A DNA stretch of 64,000 bases from Nocardioides kongjuensis (GTDB lineage Bacteria; Actinomycetota; Actinomycetes; Propionibacteriales; Nocardioidaceae), in the NCBI RefSeq assembly GCF_013409625.1, contig NZ_JACCBF010000001.1, forward strand, positions 3,599,001 through 3,663,000, read 5' to 3'. Within the stretch, counting starts at the first letter, position 1, and each line of letters begins with the position of its first letter. Made by a program: the position numbers and the translations under genes. The notes under the pieces are model-generated. The model saw only the letters and a list, made by a program, of their open reading frames with translations, did no database searches and was not told the DNA's origin. Positions 42,849 to 51,836 of the stretch are shown here, piece by piece.

Positions 42849-43753
42849 CCATCACTGCCACCGCCCCCATCGACCCGCTCGGCTGCCGGCGCCCGGGGGT
42901 CTACTCGGACGCGCTCGTCGAGGTCTGCCGCAACGCGGTGGTTCCGCAGGGCGCGACCCGGACCTCCTCCTTCACCCTGTGGCGCGAGCGCAACCGCATC
43001 CACCTGGTCCACGACCTGCCCGACCACCTCGTCGACAACGACCTCGCCGGCCTCCTCGCCCGCGAGCTCTTCGCGCCGGGCTGGCTGGAGGGGAGCGAGC
43101 TTTTCGAGCGGCTGATGACCGGCGTCGTGGTCAGCACCTCGCCGGACCCGCTGACCGCGTGGACGCTCTTCTACCGAAACACCCTCGCCCGTCTCGTCGG
43201 CACCGCGGCGTCGACCGGTGCCGAGCCCCAGCGCGATCGCACCTTCGTCGAGGGTTCGCTCGCCGGCTACGCACCCGTCTACCGCCACGCCCACGAGCTG
43301 ATCGAGCCGGGCTCGATGCTCGAGCTGGGCAGCTGCTTCGGCTTCTTCAGCCTCCTCGGCGCCCGTCGTCTCGACGTCACCGCGAGCGATGTCAGCGCCA
43401 ACACCGTGCGCCTGCTCGCCCGTGTCGCCCCGCGGCTCGGGCTGCGGCTCGACACCGTCGTCTGCGACGCGGCCCGCGTGCCGCGACCCGACGCCTCCTT
43501 CGACACCGTCGTCGCACTCCACCTGCTGGAGCACATGCCGCCCGAGCACGGGCGCGCGGTCCTCCACGAGATGCAGCGGGTGGCCCGGCGCCGGGTCGTC
43601 GTCGCGGTCCCCTACGAGGACGAGCCCACCGCGGCCTACGGCCACGTGCGGACCTTCACCCCCGCCGAGCTCGCCGACCTGGGGCGGCGCAGCGGCTGGC
43701 AGTGGCAGACGCACGACCACCACGGCGGGTGGCTGGTCCTCGACCGTTCCTAG
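42845..43753 (+). CDS. mftM: SAM-dependent methyltransferase, MftM-like
   Basis: Class I methyltransferase of 302 residues. The SAM-binding motif MLELGSCFGFFSLLGA near 143-158 and the acidic strand end DVTASDVSANTV are seen; a catalytic-like EHMPPEHGRAVLHEM follows. In mycobacteria MftM (next to the mno and mnoSR genes, away from mftA-F) methylates the mycofactocin glucose chain. The same neighbours are found here, which supports the assignment. ATG 42845 overlaps the VWA stop. The name is inferred from context and fold, not from a search. Confidence 0.75.
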   Translation: MTITATAPIDPLGCRRPGVYSDALVEVCRNAVVPQGATRTSSFTLWRERNRIHLVHDLPDHLVDNDLAGLLARELFAPGWLEGSELFERLMTGVVVSTSPDPLTAWTLFYRNTLARLVGTAASTGAEPQRDRTFVEGSLAGYAPVYRHAHELIEPGSMLELGSCFGFFSLLGARRLDVTASDVSANTVRLLARVAPRLGLRLDTVVCDAARVPRPDASFDTVVALHLLEHMPPEHGRAVLHEMQRVARRRVVVAVPYEDEPTAAYGHVRTFTPAELADLGRRSGWQWQTHDHHGGWLVLDRS

Positions 43754-43844
43754 GGCGAACGCGAGCGGCGCCCGGCGCAGCGTCGCCGCGCGTATTGTCC
43801 AGCAGTCTCCTGGGCATCCCGCCGGCCGCCGCCCGCGCGAGGCC

Positions 43845-44528
43845 TCAGATCAGGCCGTCCTTGCTCGCGACGTAGACCGCTTCGGCACGGCGGCTGACCT
43901 GCAGCTTGCGCATGATGTTGCTGACGTGGAACTTCGCGGTCGTGTCGGAGATGAACAGCTGCCGTCCGATGTCCCGGTTGGACATCCCCCGCGCGAGCAG
44001 CCGCAGGACGTCCTGCTCGCGATCGGTCAGCCGACGGTTCTCGGCGGCCGTCTCGGCGTTGATCCCCCGGACCATCGCGGCCGCACTGCGCGAGTCGAAG
44101 GCGCTGTCCCCGCGGTGGACGGCGCGGATCGCGCGAACCAGCTCGGAGGTGTCGACCTCCTTGACGACGTAGCCGCGGGCACCTTGGTGGATGGCCTCGA
44201 GGACGAGCTGGTCGTCGATGACCGTGGTGAGGACGAGCAGCGCCAGCTCGGGGTGCGCCTGGTGCAGGCGGGTGCACAGCTCGATGCCCTCGTTGTCGCT
44301 CGACGGGGAGAGCCGCAGGTCGAGCAGCACCACGTCGGGCCGGGCCGCGGCGACGACGGCCACCGCCTGGGCCGGCGTCGCCGCCTCGCCCACGACGCTC
44401 AGGTCCGCCTCCCGCTCCAGCACCGAGCGCAGGCCCTGGCGGACGATCGCGTGGTCGTCGACGAGGACGACACCGATGGTGTCCGGACGCTCGGCGGCCC
44501 GGGAGGACTCGATGGTTGTCGCACTCAT
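43845..44528 (-). CDS. mnoR: NarL/LuxR-type response regulator (MnoR-like)
   Basis: Two-component response regulator of 227 residues. The receiver has acidic DD at 24-25, phospho-acceptor Asp70 in VVLLDLRLS, and a conserved Lys in GYVVKEVD. The C-terminal LuxR helix-turn-helix LTDREQDVLRLLARGMSNRDIGRQLFISDTT is complete. It overlaps the sensor kinase gene by four bases. The pair adjoins the methanol dehydrogenase module like MnoSR of M. smegmatis, which controls that enzyme; here it should also bind promoters of the alcohol genes. Confidence 0.82.
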   Translation of the reverse strand: MSATTIESSRAAERPDTIGVVLVDDHAIVRQGLRSVLEREADLSVVGEAATPAQAVAVVAAARPDVVLLDLRLSPSSDNEGIELCTRLHQAHPELALLVLTTVIDDQLVLEAIHQGARGYVVKEVDTSELVRAIRAVHRGDSAFDSRSAAAMVRGINAETAAENRRLTDREQDVLRLLARGMSNRDIGRQLFISDTTAKFHVSNIMRKLQVSRRAEAVYVASKDGLI

Positions 44529-45955
44529 GTGTTCGTCTCCTCGAAGGCAGGGACGGCGCCCTGGACGGCGCCGGACAACGGAACCCGGGACTCGATCGCG
44601 ACGCCACCGGCACGGGAGCGCCTGATCGACAGGCTCCCTCCCAGCCCCTCCGCACGCAGGGCCATGCCGACGAGGCCGCGGTGGCGTCCGTCCGCGGCAC
44701 CCCGGCGAGCGAGTCGCATGGTGCGTCGCATGGCCGCCGGGTCACCGTCGCCGTCGTCGCTGATCCGCAGCACGACGGAGTCCTCGAGGTAGCGCAGGCG
44801 CACCAGTGCCCGTGCGGCGTTGGCGTGCATGGCGACGTTGAAGAGCGCCTCGCCGGCGGTCCTCGCCAGGGCGTGCTCGGCCGCCGTACCGAGGGGCACG
44901 GGGCTGCCCTCGAGCCGCAGACGCACGCTGAGGTGGGGCCGGTGCTGGGCAGCGACCTCGGCCAGGAGCTCGGGCAGGCTGGCCACGTCCTCGGCGACCC
45001 GCTCGTGGTGCAGGGCGTAGATGACCGACCGCAGCTGCTCGGTCGCCTTCGCCATCAGGTCCCGCGCGCGGTCCAGCTCCGGGACGACCGGGCCACGTGG
45101 TCCCGCTCCGCAGCCGAACTCGCCGCGCAGCACCTCGACGACCAAGCCCGCACTCAGCACGGTCTGGGCCACGCTGTCGTGGAGCTCGAGGGCGATGCGG
45201 CGGCGCTCCCTCTCCAGCAGCTCCCTCTGGTCGGCCACCCTCAGCCGCTGCTCGGCCGCGCGGAGCTCCTCCGTGCGCAACGACAGCGTGCGCGACTGCT
45301 CGGAGACCTCGTCGAACAGCTGTTGGGCCCGGCGCTGCTGGGCCAGACCCGTCCGGTACAGGTCGCCGGTGTGCAGCGAGACGGCCGCCAGGTTCGCCAG
45401 GATGTGGAGGACCGACAGGTCCGGCGGCTCCAGCGGGAGGTCGCGGCGGGGCGCGGCAGCCAGGCCGCCCAGGACGCTGCCGTTGATGAGCATCGGGACC
45501 ACCACCCTCGTGGGGCTGTCGACGGCGCGAGGAGGAAGCTCGCCGTTGCCGATCTCTGCGATGGCGCGGCGTGCCTCTCCCGGCAGGTCGTCGAGAGCGT
45601 CGCTGACCTGGCCGGCGGCATCCACTGCGAGGAAGCGCGGCCGGGTCGACGCAAGCGCGTGCGAGCCCAGCGCGAGCACGGTCCACCGTGCATCGAGGTG
45701 GACCGCGGCCACCCGGACGATCTTCTCCAGCAGGGCCCGTGGTCCTTCGACCGGATGGACCAGGGCCCGCGAGATCGAGTCCATCGCCGTCACCGTGCGC
45801 TGGAGACGCTCGTTCGAGCGCTGGTACGCCGAGTAGTAGGTCTGCTTGCCCGACCGGACCCCGGTCAGTGCGGCCAGGTCCGGCGGCTGGGGCAGGTCGG
45901 CCGGGTCGGCACCCACCCGGTCCGTCCCCTGCACCGCCTGCGCCCGGGCACTCAC
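44525..45955 (-). CDS. mnoS: GAF-domain sensor histidine kinase (MnoS-like)
   Basis: Histidine kinase of 476 residues from GTG 45955, which overlaps the iron-type dehydrogenase stop (GTGA). A helical N-terminus (about 30-70, with YYSAYQRSNERLQRTV), a GAF domain (about 75-220) and a coiled coil precede the dimerisation box with His259 in ALELHDSVAQTVLSAG. The ATPase region has ALFNVAMHANA (N box), ISDDGDGD and HRGLVGMALRAEGLGGS. No membrane helix is visible, so it senses a cytoplasmic signal, perhaps an alcohol, aldehyde or redox state. Pairs with the regulator downstream. Confidence 0.83.
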   Translation of the reverse strand: MSARAQAVQGTDRVGADPADLPQPPDLAALTGVRSGKQTYYSAYQRSNERLQRTVTAMDSISRALVHPVEGPRALLEKIVRVAAVHLDARWTVLALGSHALASTRPRFLAVDAAGQVSDALDDLPGEARRAIAEIGNGELPPRAVDSPTRVVVPMLINGSVLGGLAAAPRRDLPLEPPDLSVLHILANLAAVSLHTGDLYRTGLAQQRRAQQLFDEVSEQSRTLSLRTEELRAAEQRLRVADQRELLERERRRIALELHDSVAQTVLSAGLVVEVLRGEFGCGAGPRGPVVPELDRARDLMAKATEQLRSVIYALHHERVAEDVASLPELLAEVAAQHRPHLSVRLRLEGSPVPLGTAAEHALARTAGEALFNVAMHANAARALVRLRYLEDSVVLRISDDGDGDPAAMRRTMRLARRGAADGRHRGLVGMALRAEGLGGSLSIRRSRAGGVAIESRVPLSGAVQGAVPAFEETNT

Positions 45956-47145
45956 AACGACTCGCGGAAGATGCCTGCGATGTCGTCCTGGTCGGCCGGG
46001 CGCGGGTTGGTCGCGAGACACGCATCCCGCGTCGCCGTCACGGACATGCGGTCCACGTCGGCGTCGGTGACGCCCAGCGCGCCGAGACACCGGGGAGCGC
46101 CGACCGACTCCGCCAGGTCCTGCACGTACTCGGCCAGGAGCTCCGCCGCTTCACGGTCGGGCATGCCCTGCACCGCGAGGCCCATCGCATCGGCGAGCAT
46201 GGCGAACCGCTCCGGCACGACCTCGGCGTTGAACCGGATGACGTGCGGCAGCAGCACGCCGTTGACGACGCCGTGGGGCAGGTCGAAGAGCCCACCGACC
46301 TGGTGGCTCATCGCGTGCGTCGCGCCGAGGATGCTGTTGGAGAAGGCGAGACCCGCCTCGAGGCTGGCCTGGGCCATCCACAGCCGCGCGCATTCGTCGC
46401 CCGGCGCCTCGACGTTGCGGCGCAGGGCCTTGCCGACCAGGCGCGCCGCCGACAGTGCATGTCCGTCGGCGAGGGGGTTGTGGCCCAGCGAGACGAAGGA
46501 CTCCACGGCATGGGTGAGCGCGTCGAGACCCGTCGCAGCGGCGAGGTCGTGCGGCATGGTGCTGAGCAGTCGCGGATCGGTGACGGAGATGTCCGGCACC
46601 AGCGACCTGCCCATGATCGTCGTCTTCACCGCGTTGACGGTGTCGGTGACGATGCAGAACTGCGAGACGTCGGACCCGGTGCCGGCGGTCGTGGGGATCA
46701 TCAGCAGCGGCGGGATGGGTCGCGTCACCAGGTCGACACCCGCGTAGTCGAGGATCGATCCCCCGTTGCCGCTGAGGATCGCGACGCCCTTGGCGGCGTC
46801 CAGGACCGACCCGCCCCCGATGCCCACGATGACGTCGGCGCCCTGCTCGACGTAGGCCTCGTGGGCCGCGGCGATCTCGTGGTCCTTCGGGTTCGGGCTG
46901 ACGTGCGCCCACACCTGGGGGTCGAGGCCGACGTCGCACAGGTGACCGAGGAGCTCGATCACCCAACCGGCCTCGATGATGCCGGGGTCGGTGACCACGA
47001 ACGGCCGTCGCGCGCCGAGACGGCCGGCGCAGAATCCCGCCTCGGCCAGCGACCCGAGCCCGAACACCATCTCCGGCACGTGGAACTTGAGCAGTCGGCG
47101 GTCGTCGCGGGCGGCGGCAGTCGGCGGTGCGGGCAGCGTGAGCAC
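45952..47145 (-). CDS. Iron-containing alcohol dehydrogenase (group III)
   Basis: About 397 residues from GTG 47145. This start is preferred over the GTG 18 codons upstream because AGGAGG lies just before it. Cofactor motifs GIGGGSVLDAAKGVAIL and IPTTAGTGSDVS; metal ligands in TGLDALTHAVES and GATHAMSHQVGGLFDLPHG. It is related to, but clearly different from, the methanol dehydrogenase at 38.7 kb, and lacks that enzyme's N-terminus. It may use NAD or another acceptor with alcohols or aldehydes. It is the first gene of a unit with the sensor kinase and response regulator, so it and the sensor are made together. Confidence 0.87.
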   Translation of the reverse strand: MLTLPAPPTAAARDDRRLLKFHVPEMVFGLGSLAEAGFCAGRLGARRPFVVTDPGIIEAGWVIELLGHLCDVGLDPQVWAHVSPNPKDHEIAAAHEAYVEQGADVIVGIGGGSVLDAAKGVAILSGNGGSILDYAGVDLVTRPIPPLLMIPTTAGTGSDVSQFCIVTDTVNAVKTTIMGRSLVPDISVTDPRLLSTMPHDLAAATGLDALTHAVESFVSLGHNPLADGHALSAARLVGKALRRNVEAPGDECARLWMAQASLEAGLAFSNSILGATHAMSHQVGGLFDLPHGVVNGVLLPHVIRFNAEVVPERFAMLADAMGLAVQGMPDREAAELLAEYVQDLAESVGAPRCLGALGVTDADVDRMSVTATRDACLATNPRPADQDDIAGIFRESL

Positions 47146-47205
47146 TCGAAGGACCTCCTGAGTCCCGCCATTCGCTCGGTTCCGAGTGACGGTCGCCACA
47201 CCGTA

Positions 47206-47233
47206 GTTGCATCAAGGTTGCAATGTGGTTGCA
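47206..47233. promoter_or_regulatory. Three GTTGCA repeats at 11-bp phase upstream of iron-type dehydrogenase
   Basis: GTTGCA at 47206, 47217 and 47228, exactly 11 bases apart, 61-88 bases before the dehydrogenase start at 47145. They overlap the 3' end of the nickel/cobalt permease gene. The exact phase places all three on one face of the helix. It is the best-formed example of this motif in the window. Confidence 0.7.
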
Positions 47234-48345
47234 CGCGTCACCGGCCGGCCGACGGCGGCCGGACCCTCCAGCCGCCTCCCCCACCGCTCCTCGACGCGGC
47301 CGAGCCTCCACACCGCCGTCGAGACGCCCCAGGCGACCACGAAGAGCAGCACGATCGCGTAGCCGACGTACTCGAGGTCCACCCGGGTGAAGACCAGCCA
47401 GGGCCCGCCGACCCGCTCGCCGAGCATCGCGCCCAGCGTCGCACCACCGATGGTCATCGCGACGGCCACGGAGAGAGCCGTCACGACGAGGTTGTAGTAG
47501 GTCTTGCGCACGGGTCGCGAGAGCGCCCAGCCGTAGGCGATGTTCATGAAGGCGCCGTCGAGGGTGTCCAGCAAGGACATGCCGGCCGCGAACAGCACCG
47601 GAAGGGTGATCACGGCCCACCACGGCAGGCTCGCAGCGGCCGCGCCGCCGGCGATCACGAGCAGGCCGATCTCGGTGACGGTGTCGAAGCCGAGCCCGAA
47701 CAAGAACCCGATCGGGTACATGTGCCACGGCTTGCGGACCGCACGGTTGACCCGGCCGAGGAGGCGGTTGAGGACTCCCCTCGCCTGCAGCTGCCGCTCG
47801 AGCTCGGCCTCGTCGAAGTGGCCCCGGCGCATCGACGCGACGACCTTGACGATGCCGACCAGGGCCACGAGGTTGACCAGCCCGACCGCGAGCAGGAAGA
47901 CCCCGCTCACGCTCGGGCCCCACACGCCCGCCACCCGCAGGAGCGTGGAGTCCTCGTCCTCCACGCCGCGGGCGAGCGCGCGGACGCCGAGCGTGATCCC
48001 CATGACCATGACGAACACCACCGAGCTGTGCCCGAGGCTGAACCAGAAGCCGACGCTCACCGGCCGCTGGCCCTCGCCGATCAGCTTGCGCGTGGTGTTG
48101 TCGATCGCGGCGATGTGGTCGGCGTCGAACGCGTGACGCATGCCCAGCGTGTACGCCGTGAGCCCCAGCCCGACGCCGAGGACGCCGCCGCCGACGTCGT
48201 AGTGACGTGGAGCCACCACGAGCACCAGCAGGCCCCAGCCGAGCAGGTGGAGGAAGAGCACGAAGCCGAGCGTCCTGACGAGGTTGCGCCTCTCCTCACG
48301 GCCCAGACGCGGACCGGTCGGCGCAGCGAGCGTGACGGTGGTCAT
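47212..48345 (-). CDS. NiCoT-family nickel/cobalt permease
   Basis: A 377-residue membrane protein with about eight helices. The signature RHAFDADHIAAIDN near residues 70-83 (HAxxxDH) is the metal-recognition motif of HoxN/NixA/NicT. Later FSLGHSSVVF and FGLGFDTVTEIGLL complete the family set. It imports Ni2+ or Co2+ with high affinity. It lies upstream of the iron-type dehydrogenase on the same strand and divergent from the GAF regulator. A nickel or cobalt enzyme for it is not obvious nearby, apart from the His-rich MoxR/VWA proteins 5-7 kb away and the cobalt-type nitrile hydratase at 63 kb. Confidence 0.9.
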   Translation of the reverse strand: MTTVTLAAPTGPRLGREERRNLVRTLGFVLFLHLLGWGLLVLVVAPRHYDVGGGVLGVGLGLTAYTLGMRHAFDADHIAAIDNTTRKLIGEGQRPVSVGFWFSLGHSSVVFVMVMGITLGVRALARGVEDEDSTLLRVAGVWGPSVSGVFLLAVGLVNLVALVGIVKVVASMRRGHFDEAELERQLQARGVLNRLLGRVNRAVRKPWHMYPIGFLFGLGFDTVTEIGLLVIAGGAAAASLPWWAVITLPVLFAAGMSLLDTLDGAFMNIAYGWALSRPVRKTYYNLVVTALSVAVAMTIGGATLGAMLGERVGGPWLVFTRVDLEYVGYAIVLLFVVAWGVSTAVWRLGRVEERWGRRLEGPAAVGRPVTRATTLQP

Positions 48346-48457
48346 GACTCCGCACCTTCGGCGTTGTTGCGAACTCGTCGCAACAGCGCGGGCACGGAAC
48401 CGTCCGTTCGGAGAGGCGGCTCGACCCGACCAGCCAGCCGCCGCCGGGCCGTGCGGG

Positions 48458-48474
48458 TGCAACCATCGTGCAAC
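48458..48474. promoter_or_regulatory. Two TGCAAC repeats (11-bp phase) between NiCoT permease and GAF regulator
   Basis: TGCAAC at 48458 and 48469, 11 bases apart, in the 152-base gap between the divergent genes. The hexamer is GTTGCA on the other strand. The pair ends against the CRP-like box at 48474, and it is 24 bases before the regulator start. Confidence 0.65.
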
Positions 48475-48489
48475 GTGACTGGTGTCACA
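48474..48489. promoter_or_regulatory. CRP/GlxR-like box at GAF regulator promoter
   Basis: CGTGACTGGTGTCACA agrees with TGTGA-N6-TCACA except at the first base. It abuts the TGCAAC repeats and ends nine bases before the regulator's ATG, where binding could block translation start or transcription, so it may be repressing. Confidence 0.5.
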
Positions 48490-48497
48490 GTGGCGGG

Positions 48498-49694
48498 ATG
48501 GAGGCCGGCATGCGGGCAGAGGTGGCTGCGTCCTGGCACCGGTCCGCGGCAGCAGGCGTGCCCGCCGACGAGGCCACGGCGCCGATCACGCTCGGCGACG
48601 GGGACCTGCGCTCGGTCCGGGCCCAGCACCCGCTCGCCCGGGTCTTTCCCCTGCTCGACGACGTCCTCGGCCAGGCGGCGCGGGACTGCGACGCGACGAT
48701 GGCCGTGGCCGACGAGGCCGGCCAGCTGCTCTGGGTCTGCGGATCGGGCGCCGCCCTGCGCAGGGCCGAGTCGATCGGCTTCGTCGAGGGCAGCAACTGG
48801 GACGAGCGCCTGGCAGGCACCAACGCCCCCGGCCTGGCCCTCCGCCTCGACCAGCCCAGCAGCGTGGTTCGCGGTGAGCACTTCCGCCATGCGGTGCGCG
48901 GGTGGAGCTGCGCAGCCGCCCCCATCCACGACCCGGCGAGCTCCCGCCTCCTCGGGGTCCTCGACGTCACCGGCGGCGACGAGATCGTCGTCCCCCAGAC
49001 CATGGCGCTCGTGCGCGCCACGGTCCGTCTCGCCGAGGCCGAGCTGGCTCGCGACCGCCTCGTCGCCCGCGACCCCGCCGAGCACCCGGGCCGCCCGGCG
49101 GTCCGGATCGAGGCACTCGGTCGCAACGACGCGCTGCTGAGCGTCGACGACGACCGCGGGCACACCGGGCGGATGCGGCTGTCCCCCCGCCACAGCGAGC
49201 TGGTGCTGCTGCTCGCCAGCGCCCCGCGCGGGCTGTCCGGCGACGAGCTGAGTGTGCTGGTCTACGAGGACGAGGGCGGCTCCTCGACCCTGCGCGCAGA
49301 GCTGAACCGGCTGCGCCACCTCCTCGGCGAGACCTTCTTCGGCTCCCGGCCCTACCGCCTGCTGTCGGAGGTGAGCGGCGACTGGCTCGCGGTCGAGGCC
49401 CTGCTCGCGTCCGGGGACGTCGCAGGCGCGGTGCGTGCGTTCCGCGGGCCACTCCTGCCGCGCTCGAACGCACCCGGGGTGGTCCGCCTCCGCGAGGCCC
49501 TCACCGCGCAGCTGCGCGCCGCCGTGCTGCACGCGGGCCAGCCCGACCTGATGTCGTCGTGGACCCGGTCGGCATGGGGCGCCGACGACTACGAGATGTG
49601 GACACGGCAACGCGACCTGCTGCCTCCCGGGTCTCCACTGTGGGCCCTCGCCAGCGGCCAGCTGGCCCGGCTCGACGACGAGTTCGCCGGCTGA
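48498..49694 (+). CDS. GAF-domain transcriptional regulator with winged-helix C-terminus
   Basis: A 398-residue regulator from ATG 48498. The N-terminal half is a GAF-type sensor (about 55-200, with the AcoR-family feature NWDERLAGTNAPGLALRL). The C-terminal part (about 230-330) looks like a winged-helix domain: MRLSPRHSELVLLLASAPRGLSGDELSVLVY, then LRAELNRLRHLLGETFF. No AAA or FIS domain is present, unlike the AcoR-like protein at 22.4 kb. It is divergent from the NiCoT permease and precedes an acetaldehyde dehydrogenase. The 11-bp-phased GTTGCA repeats, present at both its own promoter and its neighbours, may be its targets. Confidence 0.8.
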   Translation: MEAGMRAEVAASWHRSAAAGVPADEATAPITLGDGDLRSVRAQHPLARVFPLLDDVLGQAARDCDATMAVADEAGQLLWVCGSGAALRRAESIGFVEGSNWDERLAGTNAPGLALRLDQPSSVVRGEHFRHAVRGWSCAAAPIHDPASSRLLGVLDVTGGDEIVVPQTMALVRATVRLAEAELARDRLVARDPAEHPGRPAVRIEALGRNDALLSVDDDRGHTGRMRLSPRHSELVLLLASAPRGLSGDELSVLVYEDEGGSSTLRAELNRLRHLLGETFFGSRPYRLLSEVSGDWLAVEALLASGDVAGAVRAFRGPLLPRSNAPGVVRLREALTAQLRAAVLHAGQPDLMSSWTRSAWGADDYEMWTRQRDLLPPGSPLWALASGQLARLDDEFAG

Positions 49695-49733
49695 ACCACG
49701 ACGTCGGCCGCGCCCCGGACGAGGCGCAGGGAC

Positions 49734-49750
49734 GGCAACGTCGCTGCAAC
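49734..49750. promoter_or_regulatory. GCAACG repeat pair (11-bp phase) before acetaldehyde dehydrogenase
   Basis: GGCAAC at 49734 and TGCAAC at 49745, 11 bases apart (GCAACGTC-N3-GCAACGTC). The pair is 70-87 bases before the aldehyde dehydrogenase start and 20 bases before a CRP-like box, the same order of elements as at the GAF regulator promoter. Confidence 0.6.
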
Positions 49751-49769
49751 GTCCCCGCTCCTACCGTGC

Positions 49770-49785
49770 TGTGAACGACGTCACA
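49770..49785. promoter_or_regulatory. Perfect CRP/GlxR consensus box before acetaldehyde dehydrogenase
   Basis: TGTGAACGACGTCACA fits TGTGA-N6-TCACA at every consensus base. It begins 51 bases before the ATG at 49821. This is the best CRP-type site in the window. Confidence 0.6.
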
Positions 49786-49820
49786 GAGGGCGTCGAGTCC
49801 TCACCACCAGGAGCATCCAG

Positions 49821-51344
<1,524 letters not shown>

Positions 51345-51361
51345 CAGGCGTTGGCCCGGTC

Positions 51362-51757
51362 ATGCCCTCCCTTCCGCACCGGGTCGACCTCACCGGTGAG
51401 GCTGCGGACCTGCTCCGCAGCCTCACCACCGAGCACGGCCCCGTCATGTTCCACCAGTCCGGCGGCTGCTGCGACGGGTCGGCACCCATGTGCTACCCCG
51501 ACGGCGAGTTCCGCATTGGCAACGCCGACATCCATCTCGGCGACCTCGACATCGGCCTGGACCGGGATGTCCCGGTCTGGATGTCGAAGGCCCAGTTCGA
51601 GTACTGGAAGCACACCCACCTCACGATCGACGTCGTGAAGGGCCGCGGCGCCGGCTTCTCCCTGGAGGCGCCGCACGGCGTGCGCTTCCTGATCCGCTCA
51701 CGCCTGTTCACCGACGAGGAGCACGCGGCGCTGGAGGCCGCCGCGGCCCGCGGCTGA
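51362..51757 (+). CDS. DUF779 family protein
   Basis: A 131-residue protein that typically accompanies aldehyde dehydrogenases such as the one 17 bases upstream. The cysteine-rich MFHQSGGCCDGSAPMCY near residues 29-45 might bind metal or a thiol adduct. A central FEYWKHTHLTIDVVKGRG segment is conserved. The function is unknown; an auxiliary role in aldehyde oxidation is suggested only by linkage. Confidence 0.85.
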   Translation: MPSLPHRVDLTGEAADLLRSLTTEHGPVMFHQSGGCCDGSAPMCYPDGEFRIGNADIHLGDLDIGLDRDVPVWMSKAQFEYWKHTHLTIDVVKGRGAGFSLEAPHGVRFLIRSRLFTDEEHAALEAAAARG

Positions 51758-51836
51758 CGCCGTCATGGATCGTCGGACCTCGACCACCCGACGGCCCCGG
51801 AGGTCGCGGTGCGTGCGTCCCCGCGCTCCCGATCGA

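Noticed and set aside
43754..43844. GC-rich inverted sequence between mftM-like gene and mnoR as terminator
   Set aside because: GCGGCG/CGCCGC arms are short with a long loop and have no T-tract, so the signal is not better than chance in such GC-rich DNA.
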